DNA of 5,065 nucleotides from Ruminococcus sp. UBA3286 (GTDB lineage Bacteria; Bacillota; Clostridia; Oscillospirales; Ruminococcaceae): NCBI GenBank assembly GCA_002362135.1, contig DETO01000140.1, positions 1 to 5,065 on the forward strand. Reading direction: 5' to 3'. Positions 1 through 5,065 of this stretch are shown here, piece by piece (the stretch's first letter is position 1; each line of letters opens with the position of its first letter). The notes beneath the pieces were generated by a model. It worked only from the letters and a program-made list of their open reading frames with translations, searched no databases and had not been told where the DNA came from. The position numbers and the translations under genes are program-made.

Positions 1-10
1 GGGGAAAATA

Positions 11-19
11 TGTTATAAT
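11..19 (+). promoter_or_regulatory. Extended -10 promoter element upstream of greA
   Basis: TATAAT at 14-19 is preceded by TG at 11-12 with one base between, giving the TGnTATAAT form of an extended -10. A -35 box would lie left of the window, so only half the promoter can be judged. It sits about 50 nt ahead of the greA start in an A/T-rich stretch, giving a 5' leader of roughly 40 nt. It would be the likely promoter for the greA-lysS-membrane protein-nadE run, since no other convincing promoter is seen up to 3876. Confidence 0.5.
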
Positions 20-65
20 TAATACTTATGATAAGCATTTTTATTTTTTAAAGGAGTTGTTTAAT

Positions 66-533
66 ATGGCTAAGCAGATGTCAAGATCAAACTATGAGAA
101 ACTCGTTCTGGAACTTGACGACCTGAAGATCAATAAACGTCGCGAGGTTGCGGATCGCCTTAAAGTTGCGCGTTCCTACGGCGACCTTTCCGAAAATGCC
201 GAGTATGACGAAGCTAAAAACGAACAGGCTATCCTCGAAGCGAAGATCGCCGAATTGCAGTACACCATCGATAACGCCGAAATCATTGAGGATTCCAACA
301 TTTCCGTCGATGAGATCGGTATGGGTTCGATCATCAAGATCAAAAAAGTCGGTACTGACAAAATCGAAAAATTCACTATCGTCGGCACGAATCACGTTGA
401 CATCAAAAACGGCTTGATCTCCGACGAATCTCCTATCGGCAAGGCTGCCATGAAGAAAAAAGTCGGCGATATTTTTATCGTTGAAGCACCTGTTGGCGAG
501 CTGCGTTTTGAGGTCGTTGATATCTCGAAATAA
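66..533 (+). CDS. greA: Transcription elongation factor GreA
   Basis: This 155-residue protein, the usual GreA length, rescues backtracked RNA polymerase by inserting its coiled coil into the secondary channel and stimulating cleavage of the 3' end of the transcript. The N-terminal coiled coil (about residues 5-75) ends in a tip containing GDLSENAEY, where Asp40 and Glu43 correspond to the catalytic acidic pair D41/E44 of E. coli GreA. The C-terminal half (about 80-155) is the FKBP-like domain and carries the family signature SPIGKA...KKVGD. ATG 66 is chosen over an in-frame TTG at 57 because AAGGAG at 51-56 then has a 9-nt spacing; the TTG would directly abut it. It is first in an apparent operon with lysS, a pairing common in Firmicutes. 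No anomaly is seen in the catalytic tip. Confidence 0.97.
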   Translation: MAKQMSRSNYEKLVLELDDLKINKRREVADRLKVARSYGDLSENAEYDEAKNEQAILEAKIAELQYTIDNAEIIEDSNISVDEIGMGSIIKIKKVGTDKIEKFTIVGTNHVDIKNGLISDESPIGKAAMKKKVGDIFIVEAPVGELRFEVVDISK

Positions 534-588
534 AACGTTTGAAATTGCCGCCTCTACCTCGATTTTTTTCAGAAAGGAAGTTTTTAAA

Positions 589-2202
589 ATGAGTGAAAAT
601 CAAACAAATCCACCTGTTCAGGAGACCGAGCAGGATATAAATATTTTGAAGAAGGATCGTCTCGACAAGCTTGCTGCTCTTCGTGAGGGCGGTTTTGATC
701 CGTTTCAGACGACGAAATACGATGTTACGGACAAGGCTGCGGATTTGAAATCCAAATATGAAGCTGATGAAGCCGCTGTGATCGCCGAAGCTGATGGTGA
801 TGAGGAAAAGCTGAATGCCGCTCTGGAGGCTCTCCACGGCAACATTATCCGCATCGCCGGCAGAATTATGAGTTGGCGCGATATGGGTAAGGCTAACTTT
901 ATCGACGTCCGCGATTCTTCCGACAGAATTCAGGTTTATGTCCGCTCCAACGATGTGGGCGCAGATCTGTTCAAGGAATTCAAGAAAAAGTGGGATATCG
1001 GCGATATTATCGGCGTTGAGGGTTTTGTTTTCAGAACCAAAAAGGGCGAAATTTCGATTCACGCCCACAAGATTCAGCTTCTCTCCAAGTCGCTGCTTCC
1101 CTTGCCCGAAAAATGGCACGGACTCAAAGATCAGGATACCAGATACCGTCAGCGTTACGTTGATCTCATCGTTAATCCCGAAGTCAAGGATACGTTCATT
1201 AAGCGCAGCATGATAACCCGCGAAGTCAGAAATTATCTTGACGGGCTGGGCTATACGGAGGTTGACACGCCTGTTCTCCATACTCTCGAAATCGGTGCAG
1301 CTGCACGTCCCTTCACCACACATCACAATACTCTTGATATGGAAATGTATCTGCGTATTGAAACAGAGCTTTACCTCAAGAGACTTATTGTTGGCGGTTT
1401 TGACAGAGTCTACGAGGTTGGACGCATATTCCGAAACGAAGGTATGGATACCTCCCACAACCCTGAATTTACTACCGTTGAGATGTATCAGGCATATACC
1501 GATTACATAGGCATGATGGATCTCATTGAAAATATGTACAAGACTATCGCGGAAAAGGTCTGCGGCACTTCTAAAATCACTTATCAGGGCGTTGAAATAG
1601 ATCTCGGCAAGCCTTGGGAGCGCCTTACAATGATCGAATCCGTCAAGAAATATGCGGGCGTTGATTACAACGACTGGGCTGACGACGCGGCTGCAAGAGC
1701 CTGCGCAAAGGAAAGGGGCGTTGAAGTTGAAGAGGGCGATTCCGCAACAAAGGGTCACGTTCTCATCGCATTTTTTGACGCTTTCGTTGAGGATAAACTT
1801 ATTCAGCCGACGATTATTTATGACTACCCTGTTGAGAATTCGCCGCTTGCAAAGAGAAAGCCTTCTGATCCTGCGTTTACCGAGCGTTTCGAGTATTTCA
1901 TCTACTGCCGCGAAATGGGCAACGCATTCTCCGAGCTGAACGATCCTATCGATCAGAAGGAGCGTTTTGTAAAGCAGGTTGAGGCTAAGCGCGCTCAGGG
2001 TGCAAACGCCGAAGTTGACGAGGATTTCGTTACCGCGCTCGAATACGGTCTCCCTCCCACGGGCGGTCTGGGATTCGGACTTGACAGACTTGTTATGCTC
2101 CTGACAGACAGCGCATCGATCAGAGACGTTTTGTTGTTCCCCACTATGAAGCCTATCCCTGCAAACAGCGGTCGTCCTGCAAAGGAAAATGACGAGGAAT
2201 AA
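589..2202 (+). CDS. lysS: Lysyl-tRNA synthetase (class II)
   Basis: This 537-residue cytoplasmic enzyme charges tRNA-Lys with lysine using ATP. After a charged N-terminal segment (about 1-84, longer than usual and including an acidic insert near 60-80) comes the OB-fold anticodon-binding domain (about 85-195, RIAGRIMSWRDMGKANF). The class II catalytic core has motif 1 near 213-242 (VDTP, then ARPF), motif 2 at about 275-300 (FRNEGMD...HNPEFT), the lysine-pocket segment NAFSELNDP starting at Asn445, and motif 3 with GFGLDR at 495-500. The start is ATG 589, with AGGAAG at 575-580 and 8-nt spacing. The frame is open back to 481, but that would overlap greA and add sequence unlike the family. Two pocket positions differ from E. 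coli and Bacillus: EIG replaces the usual PGG (234-236), and Glu258-Thr259 replaces Ala-Pro or Ala-Ile in RIAxELY. Confidence 0.98.
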   Translation: MSENQTNPPVQETEQDINILKKDRLDKLAALREGGFDPFQTTKYDVTDKAADLKSKYEADEAAVIAEADGDEEKLNAALEALHGNIIRIAGRIMSWRDMGKANFIDVRDSSDRIQVYVRSNDVGADLFKEFKKKWDIGDIIGVEGFVFRTKKGEISIHAHKIQLLSKSLLPLPEKWHGLKDQDTRYRQRYVDLIVNPEVKDTFIKRSMITREVRNYLDGLGYTEVDTPVLHTLEIGAAARPFTTHHNTLDMEMYLRIETELYLKRLIVGGFDRVYEVGRIFRNEGMDTSHNPEFTTVEMYQAYTDYIGMMDLIENMYKTIAEKVCGTSKITYQGVEIDLGKPWERLTMIESVKKYAGVDYNDWADDAAARACAKERGVEVEEGDSATKGHVLIAFFDAFVEDKLIQPTIIYDYPVENSPLAKRKPSDPAFTERFEYFIYCREMGNAFSELNDPIDQKERFVKQVEAKRAQGANAEVDEDFVTALEYGLPPTGGLGFGLDRLVMLLTDSASIRDVLLFPTMKPIPANSGRPAKENDEE

Positions 2203-2205
2203 TTA

Positions 2206-3096
2206 ATGAGCGATAAAAAAAATCATAGCGATCGTGATGAAAAGCTGCATATAGATAAAAGTATTTTCCAAATGTCCTCGGAGGCTAAATCCGAGGAGCA
2301 GCGGAAAATTGAAGAGGAACGCCGCAAAATTGCCGAAGAAAAGCAAAAAAAAGCCGAGGAAGCGCGCGATAAACGCCTTGAACAGGAACGTCTGGAGCTG
2401 ATTCGGCTGAAACAGGGCATTATCGAGGAAAGCGAAACCATTCACGAGGAGCATGAGGAAATTCCGAAGCAGTCACTCTGGAAGAAGATTGTAAACTTTT
2501 TCTATCATAATAAGTGGTGGCTCGGCATCGGAACGTTCGTCACAGCTGTGTTTATCTGGCTTACGGTCGGCTATATTACGAAGCCGCGTCCCGATATCGT
2601 CATTCTTGTTATTGGGGAAAATTACGCGCTGGGCAGCGAATCCACACTTGCTGACTATATCGAGCAGTTCACGCCTGATAACAACGAAAACGGCGAAATT
2701 CTGGCTTCTGTCTACTATATTCCCTACACGGGGCAGGAGCAGCGCGATTACGCCAACGGAGTTCCAACGAAGCTGACGGCTGAATTGCAGTCGGCTGATA
2801 ATGTGATCGTTTTCTGTAATAAAACTGCCGACGAAATTTTCGACAGCGACGTTCTGCTGACCGATTTGACAACTCTTTATCCCGACAACGAATTCGTGAA
2901 TAAGGAGCGTTTCATGCTCAGCGAGACTGATTTTGCGGAAAAAATCGGCTTGCAGAAAGATCAGATCACCGATGATTGGTTTATTGCTATCCGCAATCCG
3001 ATCAAGCTTCTTTACGACGATAAGGACGATATGCAGGAGCGCTATGATAGGGATTTCCCAGTATTTGACGCTATTATAAAAGATTTAAGCAAATAA
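2206..3096 (+). CDS. Uncharacterised single-pass membrane protein with cytoplasmic coiled coil
   Basis: This 296-residue protein is not one I can assign to a named family. Residues 1-22 are polar. About 24-80 is a Glu/Lys/Arg-rich heptad-like helix (EEQRKIEEERRKIAEEK and following), probably a coiled coil. A basic aromatic patch (KKIVNFFYHNKWW, 93-105) leads into one hydrophobic segment at about 105-125, followed by KPRPD. With positive charges before the segment and no signal-peptidase site, the N-terminus should be cytoplasmic and residues 126-296 extracellular (type II topology). The outer domain starts with a beta-rich RPDIVILVIGENY stretch, has an acidic Asn-rich loop (PDNNENGE) and no cysteine pair or catalytic motif I recognise. 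ATG 2206 lies 3 nt after the lysS stop, with GAGGA at 2194-2198 inside the lysS end, so translation is likely coupled. Similar proteins seem to occur in gut Clostridia (from memory, not searched). Confidence 0.85.
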   Translation: MSDKKNHSDRDEKLHIDKSIFQMSSEAKSEEQRKIEEERRKIAEEKQKKAEEARDKRLEQERLELIRLKQGIIEESETIHEEHEEIPKQSLWKKIVNFFYHNKWWLGIGTFVTAVFIWLTVGYITKPRPDIVILVIGENYALGSESTLADYIEQFTPDNNENGEILASVYYIPYTGQEQRDYANGVPTKLTAELQSADNVIVFCNKTADEIFDSDVLLTDLTTLYPDNEFVNKERFMLSETDFAEKIGLQKDQITDDWFIAIRNPIKLLYDDKDDMQERYDRDFPVFDAIIKDLSK

Positions 3097-3108
3097 GGAG
3101 TGGTATTC

Positions 3109-3876
3109 ATGAGTTACAGCTTCAATGCCGAAAAAGTTACAGCCAAGCTGATTGGCTGGATAAAAGCTTATTTTGAGAAAAACGCTTCTCCCGATACGAA
3201 AGCCGTTCTGGGAATTTCGGGAGGAAAGGATAGTTCCGTCGCCGCGGCGGTCTGCGTTCAGGCTCTCGGCAAAGACAGAGTTATCGGCGTTATGATGCCC
3301 AAGGGCGAGCAGCCTGATATCGATTGCAGCCGCCTTTTGGTAAACACCCTCGGCATTCAGAATTACACCGTGAATATCGGCTCGACCGTTTCGGCGTTCA
3401 CCGAGGAGTTGGAAAAGCACATCGCGCTTACTCCGCAGGCGGTTATCAATACTCCTGCGCGCATTCGCATGACTACGGTTTATGCCGTTGCAGCCTGCGT
3501 TGGCGGACGCGTCGTGAATACGTGTAATCTTTCGGAGGACTGGGTGGGATATTCCACGAAATTCGGCGATGCAGCAGGAGATTTCTCGCCGCTTTCCACG
3601 CTAACCGTCACGGAGATTCTTCAGATCGGCGATTATCTGGGACTTCCACACGAACTTGTCCACAAAGTGCCTATCGACGGGCTTTGCGGCAAGACTGATG
3701 AGGAAAATCTTGGATTTACCTACGCCGAACTCGATCGCTATATCCGCGGTCTGACTGATCTTGCGGATAAACCTGAACTGAAATCAAAAATCGACAGAAT
3801 GCACAAAAACAATCTTCACAAATTAGAACTTATGCCGAAATTTGAATCGAATATACCGACAATAGCCTCAAGATAA
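3109..3876 (+). CDS. nadE: NH3-dependent NAD+ synthetase
   Basis: This 255-residue cytoplasmic enzyme catalyses the last step of NAD+ synthesis, ATP-dependent amidation of deamido-NAD+. It has only the synthetase domain; there is no N-terminal nitrilase/glutaminase domain, so free ammonia or a separate glutaminase must supply nitrogen. The PP-loop pyrophosphatase motif SGGKDSS is at 37-43. The substrate-site segments follow: NTPARIRM at 114-121, NLSE at 140-143, VGYSTKFGD at 146-154, and TDEENLGFTY at 196-205. GDAAGDF replaces the more usual GDGGxDI, a modest deviation. The frame opens at a GTG at 3100, but the Shine-Dalgarno AAGGAG (3095-3100) overlaps that codon, so ATG 3109 with 8-nt spacing is chosen. 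The site overlaps the stop codon of the preceding gene, suggesting coupled translation. No terminator is evident after the stop. Confidence 0.95.
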   Translation: MSYSFNAEKVTAKLIGWIKAYFEKNASPDTKAVLGISGGKDSSVAAAVCVQALGKDRVIGVMMPKGEQPDIDCSRLLVNTLGIQNYTVNIGSTVSAFTEELEKHIALTPQAVINTPARIRMTTVYAVAACVGGRVVNTCNLSEDWVGYSTKFGDAAGDFSPLSTLTVTEILQIGDYLGLPHELVHKVPIDGLCGKTDEENLGFTYAELDRYIRGLTDLADKPELKSKIDRMHKNNLHKLELMPKFESNIPTIASR

Positions 3877-3887
3877 GTGAAATGAAT

Positions 3888-3937
3888 GAAAAAATTTTTC
3901 CAAAATACTTGACAAATCTGAAAAAACAACGTATAAT
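3888..3937 (+). promoter_or_regulatory. Strong sigma-A-type promoter with A/T-tract upstream, driving the 3944-4122 RNA
   Basis: The -35 box TTGACA (3909-3914) and -10 box TATAAT (3932-3937) are both consensus and separated by exactly 17 bp; the start site should fall near 3944. Upstream, 3888-3907 holds an A6T5 tract and a further A-tract, resembling an UP element that raises initiation through the alpha subunit. It is the best promoter in the window and starts only about 30 nt after nadE, so it serves the RNA and probably the genes behind it. Promoter quality is seen; strength is inferred. Confidence 0.87.
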
Positions 3938-3943
3938 ATAAGT

Positions 3944-4122
3944 GATGAAAATCAGCATTGCCCGTAAGTAATCGGGATTGCTAAGCTATGAAGTGTCACA
4001 CATGGGGCAAGATAGTGTGCATGGAGTTTTTGGTGGTTTGCATAACAACCAAACTTGTCGTAGGCAGAAATGCTGAAAGAAAATATGCATAAACGGTTCT
4101 GAAAACAGAACCGTTTATTTTA
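3944..4122 (+). ncRNA. Predicted structured RNA: leader/riboswitch-like element or small RNA, class unassigned
   Basis: About 180 nt lie between a consensus promoter and an intrinsic terminator. P1 is a perfect 8-bp long-range stem (3952-3959 with 4069-4076), extendable by GCC/GGC (3960-3962 with 4063-4065) across a 3-nt bulge. Inside it are P2 (CCCG 3961-3964 with CGGG 3973-3976), P3 (CACAC 3997-4001 with GTGTG 4015-4019, continuing into CTATG 3986-3990 with CATGG 4020-4024 around a 6-nt bulge) and P4 (TTTGGT 4029-4034 with ACCAAA 4048-4053, then GTT/AAC). The P3 loop has a G-rich segment able to pair with two other places. The next gene's ribosome site follows at once, so the RNA either controls that gene by attenuation or is a small RNA with readthrough. 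I saw no match to T-box, TPP, SAM, yybP-ykoY, SRP RNA, RNase P or tmRNA signatures. A 6S-like RNA is possible but unproven. Confidence 0.6.
4091..4122 (+). terminator. Intrinsic terminator ahead of the thioesterase gene
   Basis: An 11-bp perfect stem (AAACGGTTCTG 4091-4101 with CAGAACCGTTT 4106-4116) is capped by an AAAA loop and followed by a T-rich run to about 4122. It ends the structured RNA and lies only some 8 nt before the Shine-Dalgarno of the next gene, a layout typical of transcription attenuators. Efficiency cannot be judged; if it were complete, the downstream gene would have no visible promoter. Confidence 0.9.
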
Positions 4123-4143
4123 TATAAAAAGGAGAAATGCAAC

Positions 4144-4551
4144 ATGATAAAACCATACAAAAGGCGCGTATTTTACTACGAAACCGACAAAATGAGCATA
4201 ATGCACCATTCGAATTACATAAGAATATTTGAGGAAGCGCGAGTGGATTTTCTCCGTCAGGCAGGAATGCCCTTTGAGCTGATAGAGGCGCGCGGAATCC
4301 TTATGCCCGTCCTCAGCGTGGAGTGCGAGTACAAACGTCCGCTGCGATTTGATGAGGAATTCGAGGTGCAAATGGAGATCACCAAATTCAACGGCGTTTC
4401 GCTTCATGTCAGCTATCTGATTACCGAGTGCGCGACAGGCGAATTGTGCGCCGTGGGAAAATCTTCCCATTGCTTCACTGACGAAACTCTGAAACCGCTC
4501 CGAATCAAGCATAAATACCCGGATATCTATGCGGTTTTTGCTGAAAATTAA
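4144..4551 (+). CDS. Acyl-CoA thioesterase, 4HBT/YbgC-type hotdog fold
   Basis: This 135-residue protein has the usual length of single-domain 4-hydroxybenzoyl-CoA-thioesterase-like hydrolases, which cleave acyl-CoA or acyl-ACP thioesters in the cytoplasm as small oligomers. The signature is near the N-terminus: RRVFYYETDKMSIMHHSNY matches the family pattern YxDTDxxGxVxHxxY, with Asp15 as the expected catalytic acid and His22 as the conserved histidine. The hotdog helix follows (IRIFEEARVDFLRQAG, 26-41), then the beta sheet (VECEYKRPLRFDEEFEV). The substrate is not readable from sequence. GGAG at 4131-4134 gives a 9-nt spacing to ATG 4144. The gene sits just behind a terminator with no room for its own promoter, so expression depends on readthrough or on regulation by the leader RNA. 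No Tol-Pal genes, the usual ybgC neighbours in Gram-negatives, are present. Confidence 0.9.
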   Translation: MIKPYKRRVFYYETDKMSIMHHSNYIRIFEEARVDFLRQAGMPFELIEARGILMPVLSVECEYKRPLRFDEEFEVQMEITKFNGVSLHVSYLITECATGELCAVGKSSHCFTDETLKPLRIKHKYPDIYAVFAEN

Positions 4552-4572
4552 CGAAAATTACTTGAAATTTCG
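4552..4572 (+). promoter_or_regulatory. Imperfect inverted repeat overlapping the -35 of the repressor promoter; candidate operator
   Basis: The arms CGAAAATT (4552-4559) and AAATTTCG (4565-4572) are complementary at 7 of 8 positions around a 5-nt centre. The total span of 21 bp is the size and A/T-richness of many DtxR/MntR-family operators, and the right arm covers most of the -35 box at 4562-4567. A role as autoregulatory operator is inference. It starts immediately after the thioesterase stop codon but lacks a T-run, so a terminator is unlikely. Confidence 0.35.
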
Positions 4573-4599
4573 GATAAGACGTGGTATAATAAGTATAAT
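4562..4599 (+). promoter_or_regulatory. Promoter of the metal-dependent repressor gene, with duplicated -10
   Basis: TTGAAA (4562-4567) and TATAAT (4585-4590) are 17 bp apart, giving a near-consensus sigma-A promoter. A second TATAAT lies at 4594-4599 but has no good -35 at the matching distance, so it is either a weaker alternative or incidental. Transcripts would have a short leader of about 30 nt before the start codon. The repressor gene can therefore be expressed independently of the thioesterase. Confidence 0.75.
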
Positions 4600-4601
4600 A
4601 A
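4584..4601 (+). repeat. Tandem 9-bp repeat duplicating the -10 box
   Basis: GTATAATAA occurs twice without interruption (4584-4592 and 4593-4601). Each copy contains a complete TATAAT, so the repeat doubles the -10 element of the downstream gene's promoter. It may reflect slippage duplication; any regulatory meaning is unproven. Confidence 0.65.
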
Positions 4602-4625
4602 CCGCAATGCAAAAGGAGAACTACA

Positions 4626-5021
4626 ATGGCAGTAACAGAAGCAGTTGAAAATTATTTAGAGACAATTTTGATACTTTCAAAGGCGCAGTCCGACGTTCAC
4701 GCGATCGATATATGTTCATACCTCGGCTATTCGCGCCCTACCGTTTCCATAATTCTGAAAAAAATGAAAGACGACGAACTGGTGAACGTCGACAGCGATA
4801 ATCACATCACGCTCACCGAGAAAGGACGTGAAATAGCCGAAAAAATCTATGAGCGTCATAACGTGATTTCGGCGTTTTTTATTCATCTTGGCGTAAAAAA
4901 AGATCAGGCTCTTGAGGACGCCTGCAAAATCGAACACGATCTTTCGTCCGAAACTTTTCAGCTTCTGAAAGAGCATTATCTTAAATTGACGGGCGGCGTT
5001 CAGGAACAGGCTCAGGAATAA
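4626..5021 (+). CDS. MntR/DtxR-family metal-dependent transcriptional repressor
   Basis: This 131-residue protein has the short MntR-like form: an N-terminal winged helix (about 1-68) and a helical dimerisation domain (about 70-120), with no C-terminal SH3-like domain. The recognition helix is around YSRPTVSIILKKM (35-47) and the wing around NHITLTEKG (59-67). Such proteins bind Mn2+ or Fe2+ and repress metal uptake genes. By alignment to B. subtilis MntR (D8, E11, H77, E99, E102, H103), this protein has Asn9, Glu12, His78, Cys100, Glu103 and His104. The last three resemble the C102/E105/H106 trio of DtxR, while Glu12/His78 follow MntR. Asn9 in place of Asp or Met is unusual, so metal preference is unclear and I give no symbol. 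GGAG at 4615-4618 sets ATG 4626 with 7-nt spacing. The gene has its own promoter and a possible operator upstream. Confidence 0.9.
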   Translation: MAVTEAVENYLETILILSKAQSDVHAIDICSYLGYSRPTVSIILKKMKDDELVNVDSDNHITLTEKGREIAEKIYERHNVISAFFIHLGVKKDQALEDACKIEHDLSSETFQLLKEHYLKLTGGVQEQAQE

Positions 5022-5039
5022 GTTTTCACGGAGGAAAAT

Positions 5040-5065
5040 ATGGGTAAATTTGAAAATTATCGTGA
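5040..5065 (+). CDS. Start of a further gene, truncated by the window edge
   Basis: ATG 5040 is preceded by GGAGG at 5030-5034 with 5-nt spacing and lies 18 nt after the repressor stop codon. Only eight full codons are visible (MGKFENYR), too few to identify the product. The short gap with no promoter or terminator suggests co-transcription with the repressor gene; in this family such partners are often metal transporters, but nothing here shows that. Confidence 0.6.

Noticed and set aside
481..588. N-terminal extension of lysS by 36 codons
   Set aside because: It would overlap greA, has no ribosome site, and a good Shine-Dalgarno stands 8 nt before ATG 589.
475..1758. Long open frame (427 codons) on the minus strand opposite lysS
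   Set aside because: It lies entirely over a certain lysS (and the greA end), has no family features or ribosome site, and is explained by codon bias of the plus-strand gene.
3888..3900. GAAAAAATTTTTC palindrome after nadE as a terminator
   Set aside because: It has no loop and no G/C in the stem to pause polymerase; it fits better as an A/T-rich promoter-upstream element.
3945..3971. Eight-codon leaderless ORF beginning at the predicted transcription start of the structured RNA
   Set aside because: No Shine-Dalgarno is possible, and the stretch is better explained as the 5' strand of the P1 stem and P2 hairpin.
4029..4053. UGGUGG in the P4 hairpin and AGUA in the P2 loop as hints of a T-box leader
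   Set aside because: The conserved T-box core with the ACCGCG segment is absent, the RNA is short for the class, and the downstream gene is not a tRNA synthetase or amino acid gene.
3944..4122. yybP-ykoY manganese riboswitch, considered because a MntR-like gene is nearby
   Set aside because: The conserved GGGGAGUAG-type core of that riboswitch is not present.

Overview
The window looks like chromosomal DNA from a low-to-moderate GC Firmicute of class Clostridia, probably near Ruminococcus or another Oscillospiraceae lineage. The grounds are strong AGGAG-type Shine-Dalgarno sites ahead of every gene, TTGACA/TATAAT promoters, a greA-lysS gene pair, an ammonia-only NAD synthetase and a short MntR/DtxR-type repressor. 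The genus is inference. All genes lie on the plus strand and no mobile element, CRISPR array, tRNA or rRNA is visible.

Bases 1-3876 read as a compact housekeeping operon. An extended -10 element at the left edge is followed by greA (transcript-cleavage factor), lysS (class II lysyl-tRNA synthetase), an unrecognised single-pass membrane protein with a charged cytoplasmic coiled coil, and nadE (NAD+ synthetase). Gaps are 55, 3 and 12 nt, and the nadE ribosome binding site overlaps the stop codon of the gene before it. Translation, transcript rescue and cofactor synthesis would be co-expressed. The membrane protein is the unexplained member.

Bases 3877-4143 are the most interesting part. They are not a normal gene gap: a near-consensus promoter (-35 TTGACA, 17-bp spacer, -10 TATAAT) with an A/T-tract upstream starts a predicted RNA of about 180 nt. 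It is closed by an 8-bp long-range stem, carries three internal hairpins and several mutually exclusive pairings, and ends at a perfect 11-bp intrinsic terminator. The next ribosome binding site begins within about ten bases of the terminator, leaving no room for another promoter. The RNA is therefore either a cis-regulatory leader (riboswitch or attenuator) for the downstream thioesterase gene or an abundant small RNA with readthrough. I cannot match it to a known class by eye.

Bases 4144-5021 hold a hotdog-fold acyl-CoA thioesterase and, behind its own promoter, a MntR/DtxR-family metal-dependent repressor with an unusual mix of metal-ligand residues. Its promoter overlaps an imperfect inverted repeat and a tandem 9-bp repeat that duplicates the -10 box, so autoregulation is plausible. 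A further gene begins at 5040 and runs off the window.
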